DNA of 14,513 nucleotides, from assembly GCA_027318945.1 (NCBI GenBank), contig DAHVOF010000114.1, forward strand, positions 1 through 14,513, written 5' to 3'. The translations under genes were made by a program, and so were the position numbers. The notes under the pieces were generated by a model that saw only the letters and a list, made by a program, of their open reading frames with translations, ran no database searches and was not told where the DNA came from. Below, piece after piece: positions 1 to 6,082 of this stretch (position 1 is the first letter of the stretch; each line of letters starts with the position of its first letter). The stretch comes from Actinomycetota bacterium (GTDB lineage: Bacteria > Actinomycetota > Acidimicrobiia > Acidimicrobiales > Acidimicrobiaceae).

Positions 1-145
1 GCACATGAATACCCATTTGAACCGGGCGTTGATGTTGTTTCAGGTGTCAATAGTTGAGGGCATTCTCACGGCTTTTGCCATCTAAAGTTCGTTGATCGGG
101 GCGCCTTGGCAGAGTCGGTTAGTTTCGTCCCCTTGGTGTTGAGAA

Positions 146-179
146 CGCCTGGGGGGCGTGGCAACCCCCACCTCAGGCG
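146..179 (-). terminator. GC-rich hairpin downstream of ssrA, possible terminator
   Basis: An inverted repeat starts 19 bases beyond the 3' end of the tmRNA. The outer arms CGCCTG/CAGGCG (6 bp) enclose a second G5/C5 stem with a four-base bulge and an eight-base loop. On the minus strand it is followed by TTCTC only, not a clear T-run. It could therefore be a weak or factor-assisted terminator, or a 3' processing boundary for pre-tmRNA. The stem is read directly from the sequence and its role is inferred from position. Confidence 0.4.
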
Positions 180-197
180 GCGATAAACGAATAATAG

Positions 198-548
198 TGG
201 AGGTGGCGGGAATTGAACCCGCGTCCTTCAGCTTCTCAGCAGGGCTTCTCCGAGCGCAGATAGAGAAAAATTGTCGGCCCGCTATGGTCTCCATCGGCCA
301 TTTGTAGGCTTATCCCAAAAAATTGTCCAAGAACCGCTCTTGGGATGCACGATTCAAGCAAGTCCCTCATTTCGTCGCTCACATCCGTTCCGTGGGACCG
401 AGAACGGCTGAACGTTGCTAGCTAATTAAGCAGCAAGGGCGAGTTGTGACTCGTCGTTTATTTTATGTTTCCGGCTCTTTCACGTGGTTCCGGAGACCAC
501 GGCTCGCTTCACCTGCGTCGACTACCAAAGTCGAAGCCTGTCACCCCC
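198..548 (-). ncRNA. ssrA: tmRNA (transfer-messenger RNA)
   Basis: tmRNA acts with SmpB to free stalled ribosomes and to tag the unfinished protein for proteolysis. The 5' end GGGGGTG (548-542) pairs over seven bases, with one G-U, with the 3' CACCTCC (205-199), leaving discriminator A at 198. The T arm is GCGGG-TTCAATT-CCCGC. The 351-nt length is normal. The tag reading frame ends in codons for ALAA and a TAA stop (rc of 426-428). Aligned with the mycobacterial tmRNA context AAATAA, and using the usual U(-5)A(-4) rule, the resume codon is GAC (rc of 453-455), giving a short tag DESQLALAA. An ANDE-like reading would instead start at ATA and add two residues. CCA is not encoded (CTA follows), so it must be added by the CCA-adding enzyme. 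smpB lies 46 bp upstream on the same strand. Confidence 0.96.
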
Positions 549-569
549 GTTGAGTGGTTCAGGTATTCA

Positions 570-575
570 ATTGTA
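570..575 (-). promoter_or_regulatory. Possible -10 element for ssrA
   Basis: TACAAT on the minus strand lies in the 46-bp smpB-ssrA gap, 21 bases before the mature tmRNA 5' end. Transcription from it would give a leader of about 15 nt, which RNase P would remove. I see no convincing -35 hexamer at 16-18 bp, so ssrA may equally be read through from smpB. Confidence 0.3.
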
Positions 576-594
576 CACCGGTTTCGGCTGCGCC

Positions 595-1098
595 CTATCT
601 TCTTCGGGCGCTGGCAAGTTCCCTGGCCACGTCTCGATGCACGTCGCGCTGGGCAATGGCATTGCGCTTGTCGTACTGTTTTCGCCCTTTTGCAAGAGCG
701 ATCTCCAGCTTAGCCCTGCCATTTTTGAGGTAGATGGAAAGGGGGACAATTGTCAAAGACTGGAGTTTAGTGCGGACAGCTAGCTCATCGATCTCATCTT
801 TGTGCAAGAGGAGCTTTTTAACCCTGTCTGGATCATGCATGCCGAAGCCATGGGCGAAGTCATAGGGCGGAATGTGAGCCTGATAAACCCATGCCTCGCC
901 GTTATCGATTCTCACGAAGCTGTCACGCAGTTGGGCTTTGCCGAGACGTACGGACTTTATCTCAGATCCTTTCAATTCGATGCCGGCTTCGAAGGTCTGC
1001 ATTATTTCGTAGTCGAACCGCGCTTTACGATTCTGGGATACGACCTTTATTCCTGTTGAAGGAGATTGCTTAGCTGCTTTGAGTTTTTTGGCTACCAT
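595..1098 (-). CDS. smpB: SsrA-binding protein SmpB
   Basis: SmpB is the obligate partner of tmRNA. It binds the tRNA-like domain, delivers it to stalled ribosomes, and places its C-terminal tail in the empty mRNA channel. The 167-residue protein has the family signature near residues 23-33 (NRKARFDYEI), the core GSEIKSVRLGK at 44-54, and the conserved GRKQYDKR at 138-145. A basic tail to residue 167 fits the helix that enters the mRNA path. About 15 extra N-terminal residues (Lys/Ala/Ser-rich) precede the usual family start. The ATG start has GGTGGAAG six bases upstream. ssrA follows 46 bp downstream on the same strand, so the two halves of the trans-translation system are neighbours. The divergent mec gene starts only 29 bp away, so the two promoter regions overlap. 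Confidence 0.96.
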   Translation of the reverse strand: MVAKKLKAAKQSPSTGIKVVSQNRKARFDYEIMQTFEAGIELKGSEIKSVRLGKAQLRDSFVRIDNGEAWVYQAHIPPYDFAHGFGMHDPDRVKKLLLHKDEIDELAVRTKLQSLTIVPLSIYLKNGRAKLEIALAKGRKQYDKRNAIAQRDVHRDVARELASARRR

Positions 1099-1114
1099 TT
1101 GACTTCCACCGAGC

Positions 1115-1120
1115 TAACCT
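1115..1120 (+). promoter_or_regulatory. Candidate leaderless -10 element for mec
   Basis: TAACCT (TAnnnT) ends seven bases before the GTG start of the JAMM gene. If it is a -10 box, the transcript would begin at or next to the start codon. The whole divergent gap to smpB is 29 bp. No -35 at standard spacing is seen. Confidence 0.4.
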
Positions 1121-1127
1121 GCCAAGG

Positions 1128-1529
1128 GTGCTTACTATTTCGCAAATCTACCTTGATAAGATGATGGCTCATGCAATACGCGAGTATCCACTTGAAGCAT
1201 GCGGCTTGATTTCTGGGGAGCAAGATATTGTGAGCGGCTTCTACCCTACAAGAAATGACGCTGCTTCAGCCCGAATCTATACGGTTAATCCACTCGACTA
1301 CCTTAAAGCCGATAGGGATGCAGAAGCCAAGGGCGCCGCAATAATCGGGGTTATGCACTCTCATACCCATTCGGATGCGTATCCGTCTTCAACTGACGTT
1401 GCTCAGGCTCCTGACCCGAGTTGGCATTATATTCTGGTGTCGCTCAAGCACAAAGATCCCATATTGCGATCATTTAGTATCGTTGATGGGAAGATAGTTG
1501 AGGAATCGGTTGTTAGGCTTAATTACTAA
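1128..1529 (+). CDS. mec: JAMM/MPN+ metallopeptidase, Mec-like (CysO-cysteine hydrolase)
   Basis: This is a 133-residue single-domain zinc isopeptidase of the M67 family. In M. tuberculosis, Mec (Rv1334) cuts the CysO-cysteine adduct to release cysteine and regenerate CysO. The JAMM motif is complete: Glu23 in LEACG, then H77-S-H79, seven residues, S87 and D90 (HxHx7SxxD). The GTG start is chosen because the following residues LTISQIYLDKM match the beginning of Mec homologues. A later ATG-ATG at 1161 would remove the first strand. The gene heads the run mec-cysO-cysM and is 36 bp from cysO. There is no well-spaced Shine-Dalgarno; a TAnnnT box seven bases upstream suggests a leaderless mRNA. 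Because the adjacent CysO has two residues after Gly-Gly, this enzyme may also mature CysO (inference). Confidence 0.9.
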   Translation: MLTISQIYLDKMMAHAIREYPLEACGLISGEQDIVSGFYPTRNDAASARIYTVNPLDYLKADRDAEAKGAAIIGVMHSHTHSDAYPSSTDVAQAPDPSWHYILVSLKHKDPILRSFSIVDGKIVEESVVRLNY

Positions 1530-1565
1530 AATAATAATCGTTTAAGTCAACTTTCTGGAGGAGCC

Positions 1566-1847
1566 GTGGCAATAGAAGTTCGCCTACCAACCGTGCTTCG
1601 TGCTGCAGCAAGCGGCCAGGCTAATGTCTTTGCTGAGGGTGAGACCATTGGCGAGATACTGAAATCTCTCATGGACAGCTACCCGGGTCTTGGAAGTCAG
1701 GTGCTTTCTCCTGATGGATCCTTGCACCGATTTGTAAACGTTTATCTCAATGATGATGATGTCAGGTACCTTGACAAGCTCGATACGAAGGTAGCTGAGG
1801 GAGACGTGGTGTCAATACTTCCGGCTGTTGCGGGTGGTTCGCTTTAA
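1566..1847 (+). CDS. cysO: CysO-type sulfur carrier protein (ubiquitin-like MoaD/ThiS fold)
   Basis: CysO carries sulfur as a C-terminal thiocarboxylate and donates it to CysM for cysteine synthesis. The 93-residue protein closely follows mycobacterial CysO: IEVRLPTVLR near the start, LHRFVNVYLNDDDVR at 53-67, and the tail SILPAVAGG at 83-91. The diagnostic Gly-Gly (90-91) is not terminal; Ser-Leu follows before TAA, read from GGT GGT TCG CTT TAA. A thiocarboxylate can form only on an exposed Gly-Gly, so these two residues must be removed first, presumably by the JAMM protease encoded just upstream. The start is GTG with GGAGGAG upstream. No MoeB/ThiF-type activating enzyme (MoeZR in mycobacteria) or sulfurtransferase is seen in the window, so it would be encoded elsewhere. 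Confidence 0.93.
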   Translation: MAIEVRLPTVLRAAASGQANVFAEGETIGEILKSLMDSYPGLGSQVLSPDGSLHRFVNVYLNDDDVRYLDKLDTKVAEGDVVSILPAVAGGSL

Positions 1848-1899
1848 CCTTTTCTTGAACGGTTGCATGCATAAGGTTTAGTTTTGGAAAGAATTTTTT

Positions 1900-2847
1900 A
1901 TGGCTGTGTACTCTAGCATTTTGGATGTAATTGGAAAGACCCCGATAGTGGATGTAAGCCAACTCAGTCCTAATCCCAGGGTGAGAATACTGGCAAAGCT
2001 AGAGGGTCAAAATCCGGGCGGTTCAGTCAAGGATCGGATCGCTCTCGCGATGATTGAAGACGCGGAGAAGTCCGGACTTCTTCAGCCGGGGCAGACCTTA
2101 TTGGAACCTTCATCCGGCAATACCGGCATAGGCCTAGCGATGGTTTGCAAGGTCAAGGGATATGCTCTTAAGATCGTTCTGCCATCCAACGTGTCGGTGG
2201 AACGCAAGCAGTTGCTGCAGGTCTGGGGAGCGGAGATAATCGAATCCCCCGGTTCCGAGGGATCGAATGGAGCGGTCAAGATGGCCCGTTCCATGGCCGA
2301 AGAGCATCCCGAGTGGGTTTTCCTTTACCAGTATGCTAATCCAGCAAATCCGCGCGCTCATTATGAGACTACTGGTCCGGAAATATGGCACGATGTTCCA
2401 GAGGTAACGCATTTCATAGCCGGGTTAGGGACTTCGGGTACCTTGATGGGAATTGGCCGCTATCTCAAGGACAAGAACCCAAAAGTTCAGGTTTGGGCAA
2501 TAGAACCTCCTTCGGGTGAGTTGGTCGACGGTCTGCGAAATCTCGATGACGGGTACATTCCCCCAATTTTCATTGATAATGACGGAGAGCACTTGCTTGA
2601 TCGAAAGATCGTAGTCGGCCCTAAGGAGTCGATCGAGTGGACGCGACGTATGACAGATGTGGGGCTGTTTGTTGGTATTTCATCGGGTGCCATAATGGCT
2701 GGGGCTGTCAAGTGTGCCAAGTCAATCGACGAAGGAACAATTGTTACGATCGTTTCTGATGGTGGTTGGAAGTATCTTTCTACCGGTGCCTGGACCGATG
2801 ATATCGACCAAGTTGCTGAACGAGCCAAAAAGATCATTTACTTCTAG
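1900..2847 (+). CDS. cysM: CysO-dependent O-phosphoserine sulfhydrylase (cysteine synthase CysM)
   Basis: This is a PLP enzyme of fold type II that joins the CysO thiocarboxylate to the aminoacrylate made from O-phosphoserine, giving CysO-cysteine. Its 315 residues are close to the 323 of M. tuberculosis CysM. The PLP lysine is K44 in GGSVKDR, the substrate loop is PSSGNTG at 70-76, the phosphate cup is GLGTSGT at 175-181, and GISSG lies at 259-263. R213 in GLRNLDDG matches mycobacterial Arg220, which selects phosphoserine over acetylserine. The C-terminal segment DGGWKYLSTGAW (287-298) also matches the CysM group and not CysK. The ATG start has GGAAAGA upstream. With mec and cysO immediately before it, the three genes form a complete carrier, synthase and hydrolase set. 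This route is thought to resist oxidation better than the sulfide route. Confidence 0.95.
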   Translation: MAVYSSILDVIGKTPIVDVSQLSPNPRVRILAKLEGQNPGGSVKDRIALAMIEDAEKSGLLQPGQTLLEPSSGNTGIGLAMVCKVKGYALKIVLPSNVSVERKQLLQVWGAEIIESPGSEGSNGAVKMARSMAEEHPEWVFLYQYANPANPRAHYETTGPEIWHDVPEVTHFIAGLGTSGTLMGIGRYLKDKNPKVQVWAIEPPSGELVDGLRNLDDGYIPPIFIDNDGEHLLDRKIVVGPKESIEWTRRMTDVGLFVGISSGAIMAGAVKCAKSIDEGTIVTIVSDGGWKYLSTGAWTDDIDQVAERAKKIIYF

Positions 2848-2919
2848 GTCGTTCCTGCAGCTTTAAGGAAAAGTTTCTATTCTTGTGCAAGCTGTCTGAG
2901 TCTGCGCATGCCTCGTGGA

Positions 2920-2925
2920 TAGACT
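2920..2925 (+). promoter_or_regulatory. Candidate leaderless -10 element for murI
   Basis: TAGACT ends six bases before the GTG start of murI, at the end of the 84-bp gap after cysM. The purine stretch GGCGAGG that follows abuts the GTG and is too close to serve as a normal Shine-Dalgarno. This suggests murI starts its own, possibly leaderless, transcript. Confidence 0.4.
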
Positions 2926-2931
2926 GGCGAG

Positions 2932-3753
2932 GTGGATCCTCGGCCAATAGGTATTTTTGATAGCGGATTTGGTGGCCTCACCATTGTGCGCGCTTTGGTC
3001 GATCTTGTTCCCAACGAGTCACTTGTTTACCTAGGTGATTCCGCCCGCTACCCTTATGGTCCTCGACGTCCTGAAGAGGTTGCGAAGTTTTCTCACCAGA
3101 TCGCAGAGCATTTGATCGCCAAATATGACGTGAAGATGATCATCGTCGCGTGCAACACTGCGTCGTCGGTGGCACTGGACTCTCTCAAGGAGAGGTTTTC
3201 GCTGCCAATAGTTGGTGTGATAGGAGCGGGTGCCCGCTCTGCTGTGTCGGCATCGCAATCGAGGCGCGTCGGAGTTATCGGTACTGTCGGGACAATCGCG
3301 TCAGGTGCTTACCAGAGAGAGCTTGGCAATGTCGATCCGCCCATCGGGCTTACCTGCGCGGCATGTCCAGGCTTGGTGGAATTTGTTGAAGCGGGTGAGA
3401 CGGACTCAGAGCAGGTGCGAGTATTGGCTTCAAGACTCCTTCATCCCATAACAACTGCCGAGGTTGATACACTTTTGTTGGGATGCACCCACTACCCTTT
3501 CTTGGCCAGGGTTATTCAAGATGTCGTCGGGAGAGATGTAGTGCTTATTTCTTCGGCCGAGGAGACTGCATTTGAGGTGAAGGAGCTCCTTTCGACTTCA
3601 GGTCTTTTCGCGTCAAATAGCCAGGTAGGTGAGTACATTTTTGTATCCTCGGGAGATCCCGAGAAGTTCAAGGAACTGGGTCACAGACTGCTTGGTCCGG
3701 AGCTTCAGGACGCTGAGCAAGTAATTTGGGAAGGAAATCTTGATGAGACGTGA
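2932..3753 (+). CDS. murI: Glutamate racemase
   Basis: MurI converts L-glutamate to D-glutamate for peptidoglycan, using two cysteines as acid and base without a cofactor. The 273-residue protein shows DSGFGG at 10-15, the first catalytic Cys74 in VACNTAS, the second Cys185 in LLGCTHYPF, and GDSARYPYG at 35-43. Length and motifs are those of an intact enzyme. The GTG start gives DPRPIGIFDSG, the usual beginning of the family. The gene ends inside rph (11-bp overlap), so murI and rph are translationally linked. In M. tuberculosis a rhomboid gene (Rv1337) lies between cysM and murI; here there is only an 84-bp gap. Confidence 0.96.
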   Translation: MDPRPIGIFDSGFGGLTIVRALVDLVPNESLVYLGDSARYPYGPRRPEEVAKFSHQIAEHLIAKYDVKMIIVACNTASSVALDSLKERFSLPIVGVIGAGARSAVSASQSRRVGVIGTVGTIASGAYQRELGNVDPPIGLTCAACPGLVEFVEAGETDSEQVRVLASRLLHPITTAEVDTLLLGCTHYPFLARVIQDVVGRDVVLISSAEETAFEVKELLSTSGLFASNSQVGEYIFVSSGDPEKFKELGHRLLGPELQDAEQVIWEGNLDET

Positions 3754-4492
3754 CGGCCGGCAGGCAGATGAAATTAGAGCTTGCAGTTTCGAGCGCGACT
3801 ATACGGAAATGGCCCTTGGGTCCGTGCTTGTGAGTATGGGTCGCACGCGAGTGCTATGCACGGTGTCGCTAGACGAAAAGGTGCCGCCGTGGTTGCGAGG
3901 CACAGGAAAAGGTTGGATAACAGCTGAGTACTCGCTGCTCCCGGGCTCGTCTCAAGAGCGAGTCGCGAGAGAGGCTGTGAAAGGACGCCAGAGCGGCAGG
4001 ACTCAGGAAATACAGCGGCTCATAGGCAGGTCGATAAGGGCTGTCGTGGACCTAAGCGCGCTTGGTGAGAAGCAGTTGATAGTGGACTGCGATGTTTTGC
4101 AAGCGGATGGGGGTACAAGAACAGCGTCCATCTGTGGAGCATACGTCGCCCTGGCTGATGCGGTATCACGGATGGAGCAGGCATTCCGGGTGGGGCCGAA
4201 CCTATTATTGGCGTCCTGCGCGGCAGTGTCCGTGGGCATCGTAGATGGAAGCGCCTACCTCGATTTGGATTACTCCGAAGATGTGCGAGCTGAAGTGGAC
4301 ATGAATGTCGTGATGACGTCAGACGGGCATTTTGTCGAGGTGCAGGGAACTGCGGAGAACGCGCCGTACACCAAGGATCAGCTAGATGACATGCTCTCGC
4401 TAGCCGAACACGGGATTGCTGAGATACTCGAGATTCAGTCGTCGGCCCTCGGCACACTCGCTGCTCCTAGACCCGAGCTTTTCCGGAGCTGA
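3743..4492 (+). CDS. rph: Ribonuclease PH
   Basis: RNase PH is a phosphate-dependent 3'-5' exoribonuclease that trims tRNA precursors, working as a hexameric ring. The 249-residue protein begins RRDGRQADEIR, has GRQSGRTQEIQRLIGRS at 81-97 with the phosphate-binding Arg86, and DCDVLQADGGTRTAS at 115-129 with Arg126. The ATG at 3743 is preferred over the TTG directly before it at 3740, because AAGGA at 3731-3735 is seven bases from the ATG. The gene overlaps murI by 11 bp and is followed by rdgB after 3 bp. The rph-rdgB pair is a conserved neighbourhood in many bacteria. Confidence 0.96.
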   Translation: MRRDGRQADEIRACSFERDYTEMALGSVLVSMGRTRVLCTVSLDEKVPPWLRGTGKGWITAEYSLLPGSSQERVAREAVKGRQSGRTQEIQRLIGRSIRAVVDLSALGEKQLIVDCDVLQADGGTRTASICGAYVALADAVSRMEQAFRVGPNLLLASCAAVSVGIVDGSAYLDLDYSEDVRAEVDMNVVMTSDGHFVEVQGTAENAPYTKDQLDDMLSLAEHGIAEILEIQSSALGTLAAPRPELFRS

Positions 4493-4495
4493 GAA

Positions 4496-5086
4496 TTGCG
4501 TCAAGTTGTAGTAGCAACCACCAATTCTGGCAAAGCCAGCGAGTTCGCGGAGATATTGGGGAGCGTAGCTACCGTTGTCATTCCAGGCGAGTTGCCGCTG
4601 GTGGCTGAAGGAGGAGCGAGTCTAGCCGACAACGCTTTCCTGAAGGCGCGAAGCGCTGCCGACTACCTCGGCTGCGATGCGGTTGCTGACGATTCTGGGC
4701 TTTTTGTCGCGGCGCTCGGCGGAGAGCCTGGCGTGCACTCCGCGAGATTCGCTGGGCCCGACTGCGACGATGCGTCAAACAGGGCAAAGTTGATTTCAAA
4801 ACTTGGCGGAGTCTCGGATCGTTCAGCGTATTTCGAAACCGTATTATGTGTGTGTGCTCCGTCGAGAGAGATGGAAGATGCCGCGTTCTTCTATGGCAGG
4901 TGCGACGGATTCATAACCGATCGGGAGCGGGGGGATTTTGGGTTTGGTTATGACTCGATTTTCATGCCAGTAGACGGTGACGGGAGGACATTCGGGGAGA
5001 TGACCGCTCGCGAAAAAGCGACGATGTCGCATCGTGCTCGCGCTATATCTCATCTGAGGTTATGGCTGGCTGAGGGGTCCCAATAA
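4496..5086 (+). CDS. rdgB: RdgB/HAM1 family non-canonical purine NTP pyrophosphatase
   Basis: This enzyme hydrolyses dITP, ITP and XTP to monophosphates and so keeps deaminated purines out of nucleic acids. The 196 residues contain the nucleotide-binding TTNSGKASEF at 8-17, the catalytic ADDSGL at 64-69 followed by GEPGVHSARFAG, GFGYDSIFMP in the C-terminal half, and the terminal SHRARA that contacts the base. The TTG start gives RQVVVATTN, the normal family beginning, and has CCGGAG seven bases upstream. It is coupled to rph with a 3-bp gap and is the last gene of this plus-strand run. No strong terminator is seen directly after it. Confidence 0.94.
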   Translation: MRQVVVATTNSGKASEFAEILGSVATVVIPGELPLVAEGGASLADNAFLKARSAADYLGCDAVADDSGLFVAALGGEPGVHSARFAGPDCDDASNRAKLISKLGGVSDRSAYFETVLCVCAPSREMEDAAFFYGRCDGFITDRERGDFGFGYDSIFMPVDGDGRTFGEMTAREKATMSHRARAISHLRLWLAEGSQ

Positions 5087-5110
5087 CAACCTTTTGAAGT
5101 CTCAGGAACT

Positions 5111-5139
5111 CTTTAGCTTCTTTCTAGCTGATGCTAAAG
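5111..5139 (+). repeat. Inverted repeat in the leader of the secreted-protein gene
   Basis: Perfect 7-bp arms CTTTAGC (5111-5117) and GCTAAAG (5133-5139) flank a 15-base loop in the 106-bp gap between rdgB and the secreted-protein gene. No T-run follows, so it is not a typical intrinsic terminator. It may be a leader hairpin or a weak transcription boundary. Confidence 0.35.
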
Positions 5140-5192
5140 GTGAGCGACTTAGATGTTCATCAAAGCTTCGGTGTTATTTGAAGGAGAAATTT

Positions 5193-5777
5193 ATGGTGCG
5201 AAAGAGACTCCTGCTTGGCTCAGTCGGAATTGCGTCCGCTGCGGCGGTTGGGCTTGGAGCGTTCACCCTGACCTCCAGCGGCTCATCTCTCGCATCTAAC
5301 TCGGTACCCACGTCAACTGTTGCGTCCACTTCGAATGCGACTTCGACACCTAACTCCACGGGAAGCAAGCCAAATCCTCGTCGCGGATTGAGGATCGGTA
5401 ATTTCGGTCAAGCTGTCTACTCGGAAGTTGTCACCAAGCAGGTTAATGGAACATTCAAGACACTTATTTCAGTTGATGGAAGCCTAAAGTCCATATCGCC
5501 CACCTCGATTACTGTAACTCGGCCAGATACGGGTGCAACTATAACCGCCGCAATAACATCGACGACGAAATTTTTTAATACCACCGAGTCTGCCCTCGCT
5601 GCAGACCTTAGTTCAAACACTGCTGTTACTGTGAGGCTAGTTGAGACCTCTAGCAATGCCGTATCCGTGAGCGTACCCCCACCTCCGGGTACTTACCCTA
5701 AGCGAGGCGTGGGCCGTTTCGGAGGCGCTTTCCCACCTCGGCGCGGAACGCCCCTTAGTTCGTCAGCTAGCGCTTAG
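5193..5777 (+). CDS. Secreted Ser/Thr-rich protein with DUF5666-like domain
   Basis: I do not recognise a named gene. The start is the ATG at 5193, because AAGGAGA lies eight bases before it and the protein then opens with a clean signal peptide: VRKR, then a hydrophobic stretch at about 6-27, then a possible cleavage site after SLA (33-35). An upstream in-frame ATG at 5094 would bury this signal behind 33 residues. The mature part has a Ser/Thr/Asn-rich linker (about 36-60), then a beta-rich region with VDGSLKSISPTSITV and later VTVRLVETSSNAVSVSV. This pattern resembles DUF5666 domains of exported proteins. The tail carries a Pro run and basic Arg/Gly/Pro repeats (PKRGVGRFGG, then PPRRG) and ends in Ser/Ala. 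It probably sits outside the membrane or at the cell wall; its function is unknown. The 194 residues end shortly before a terminator. Confidence 0.8.
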   Translation: MVRKRLLLGSVGIASAAAVGLGAFTLTSSGSSLASNSVPTSTVASTSNATSTPNSTGSKPNPRRGLRIGNFGQAVYSEVVTKQVNGTFKTLISVDGSLKSISPTSITVTRPDTGATITAAITSTTKFFNTTESALAADLSSNTAVTVRLVETSSNAVSVSVPPPPGTYPKRGVGRFGGAFPPRRGTPLSSSASA

Positions 5778-5782
5778 ATAGG

Positions 5783-5816
5783 TCTCCCTTAGGGGAAAAA
5801 ATCTCCCTGTAGGAGA
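5783..5816 (+). repeat. Two imperfect copies of a short palindromic unit
   Basis: The unit TCTCCCT-TAGGGGA (5783-5796) is followed by TCTCCCTGTAGGAGA (5802-5816). They are direct copies differing by one indel and one or two bases, and each can fold into a small hairpin. They lie between the secreted-protein stop codon and the stronger hairpin at 5829. They may form part of a compound terminator or stabilise the mRNA 3' end. Confidence 0.45.
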
Positions 5817-5828
5817 AAGCGGAGAGAG

Positions 5829-5863
5829 CGCTTCTCGGGAAGGCCGAACCCGAGGAGCGTTTT
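5829..5863 (+). terminator. Intrinsic terminator after the secreted-protein gene
   Basis: An 11-bp stem, CGCTTCTCGGG (5829-5839) with CCCGAGGAGCG (5849-5859), contains one G-T pair. It has a nine-base loop and is followed at once by TTTT and then CCCC. The position, 52 bp after the stop at 5777, and the plus-strand T-run fit termination of the secreted-protein transcript before the convergent tRNA gene. Confidence 0.7.
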
Positions 5864-5912
5864 CCCCGTTAAAATCGAGCCCGAGATGGCGAATTGTTAC
5901 CGTATTACAGAG

Positions 5913-5994
5913 TGCGGACGGAGAGACTCGAACTCTCATGCCTTTCGGCGCTAGGACCTAAACCTAGTGCGTATGCCAATTTCGCCACGCCCGC
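5913..5994 (-). tRNA. tRNA-Leu (anticodon UAG)
   Basis: The 82-nt gene folds as a class II tRNA. The acceptor GCGGGCG (5994-5988) pairs with CGTCCGC (5920-5914), with discriminator A at 5913. The anticodon arm is CTAGG-TTTAGGT-CCTAG, placing UAG in the loop. A long variable arm with GCC/GGC pairing follows, then a T arm with loop TTCGAGT between GAGAG/CTCTC. The anticodon reads CUA, and other CUN codons by wobble. The encoded sequence continues CTC after the discriminator, so CCA is added after transcription. It stands alone, convergent with the secreted-protein gene. Confidence 0.95.
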
Positions 5995-6082
5995 GTGTCA
6001 TCCTGCCCGAAGCAGGCCTACGAAGAAGAAGCCTACCTGGGTTGAGAGGTGGTGTTCACAACATTTTCTACCAGCTTTTTAG

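Noticed and set aside
1..145. Open frames at the left edge that might be the end of another gene
   Set aside because: Two plus frames stay open for 18 and 27 codons before stops, too short to choose a frame or recognise a family.
82..294. 70-codon minus-strand open frame at the left end
   Set aside because: It lies across the 3' third of the tmRNA and its downstream hairpin. The RNA structure explains this sequence and the frame has no ribosome site.
198..548. tmRNA 3' end as a phage or island attachment site
   Set aside because: tmRNA 3' ends are frequent integration targets, but I found no integrase gene and no second copy of the 3' fragment within the window.
465..1073. Several plus-strand open frames of 60-99 codons
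   Set aside because: All are antisense to ssrA or smpB and show no family features.
1099..1104. TTGACT as a -35 for mec
   Set aside because: It is only 10 bp before the candidate -10 at 1115, too close for a normal promoter.
1855..1884. TTGAAC and TAGTTT (18-bp spacing) as a promoter for cysM
   Set aside because: Transcription would begin after the GGAAAGA ribosome site of cysM, so the two signals conflict; the gap is short enough for read-through from cysO.
3740..3742. TTG as the rph start
   Set aside because: The ATG directly after it has the better Shine-Dalgarno spacing and matches the family's N-terminus.
5094..5192. 33-residue N-terminal extension of the secreted protein
   Set aside because: It would place the signal peptide internally; a strong ribosome site precedes the ATG at 5193.
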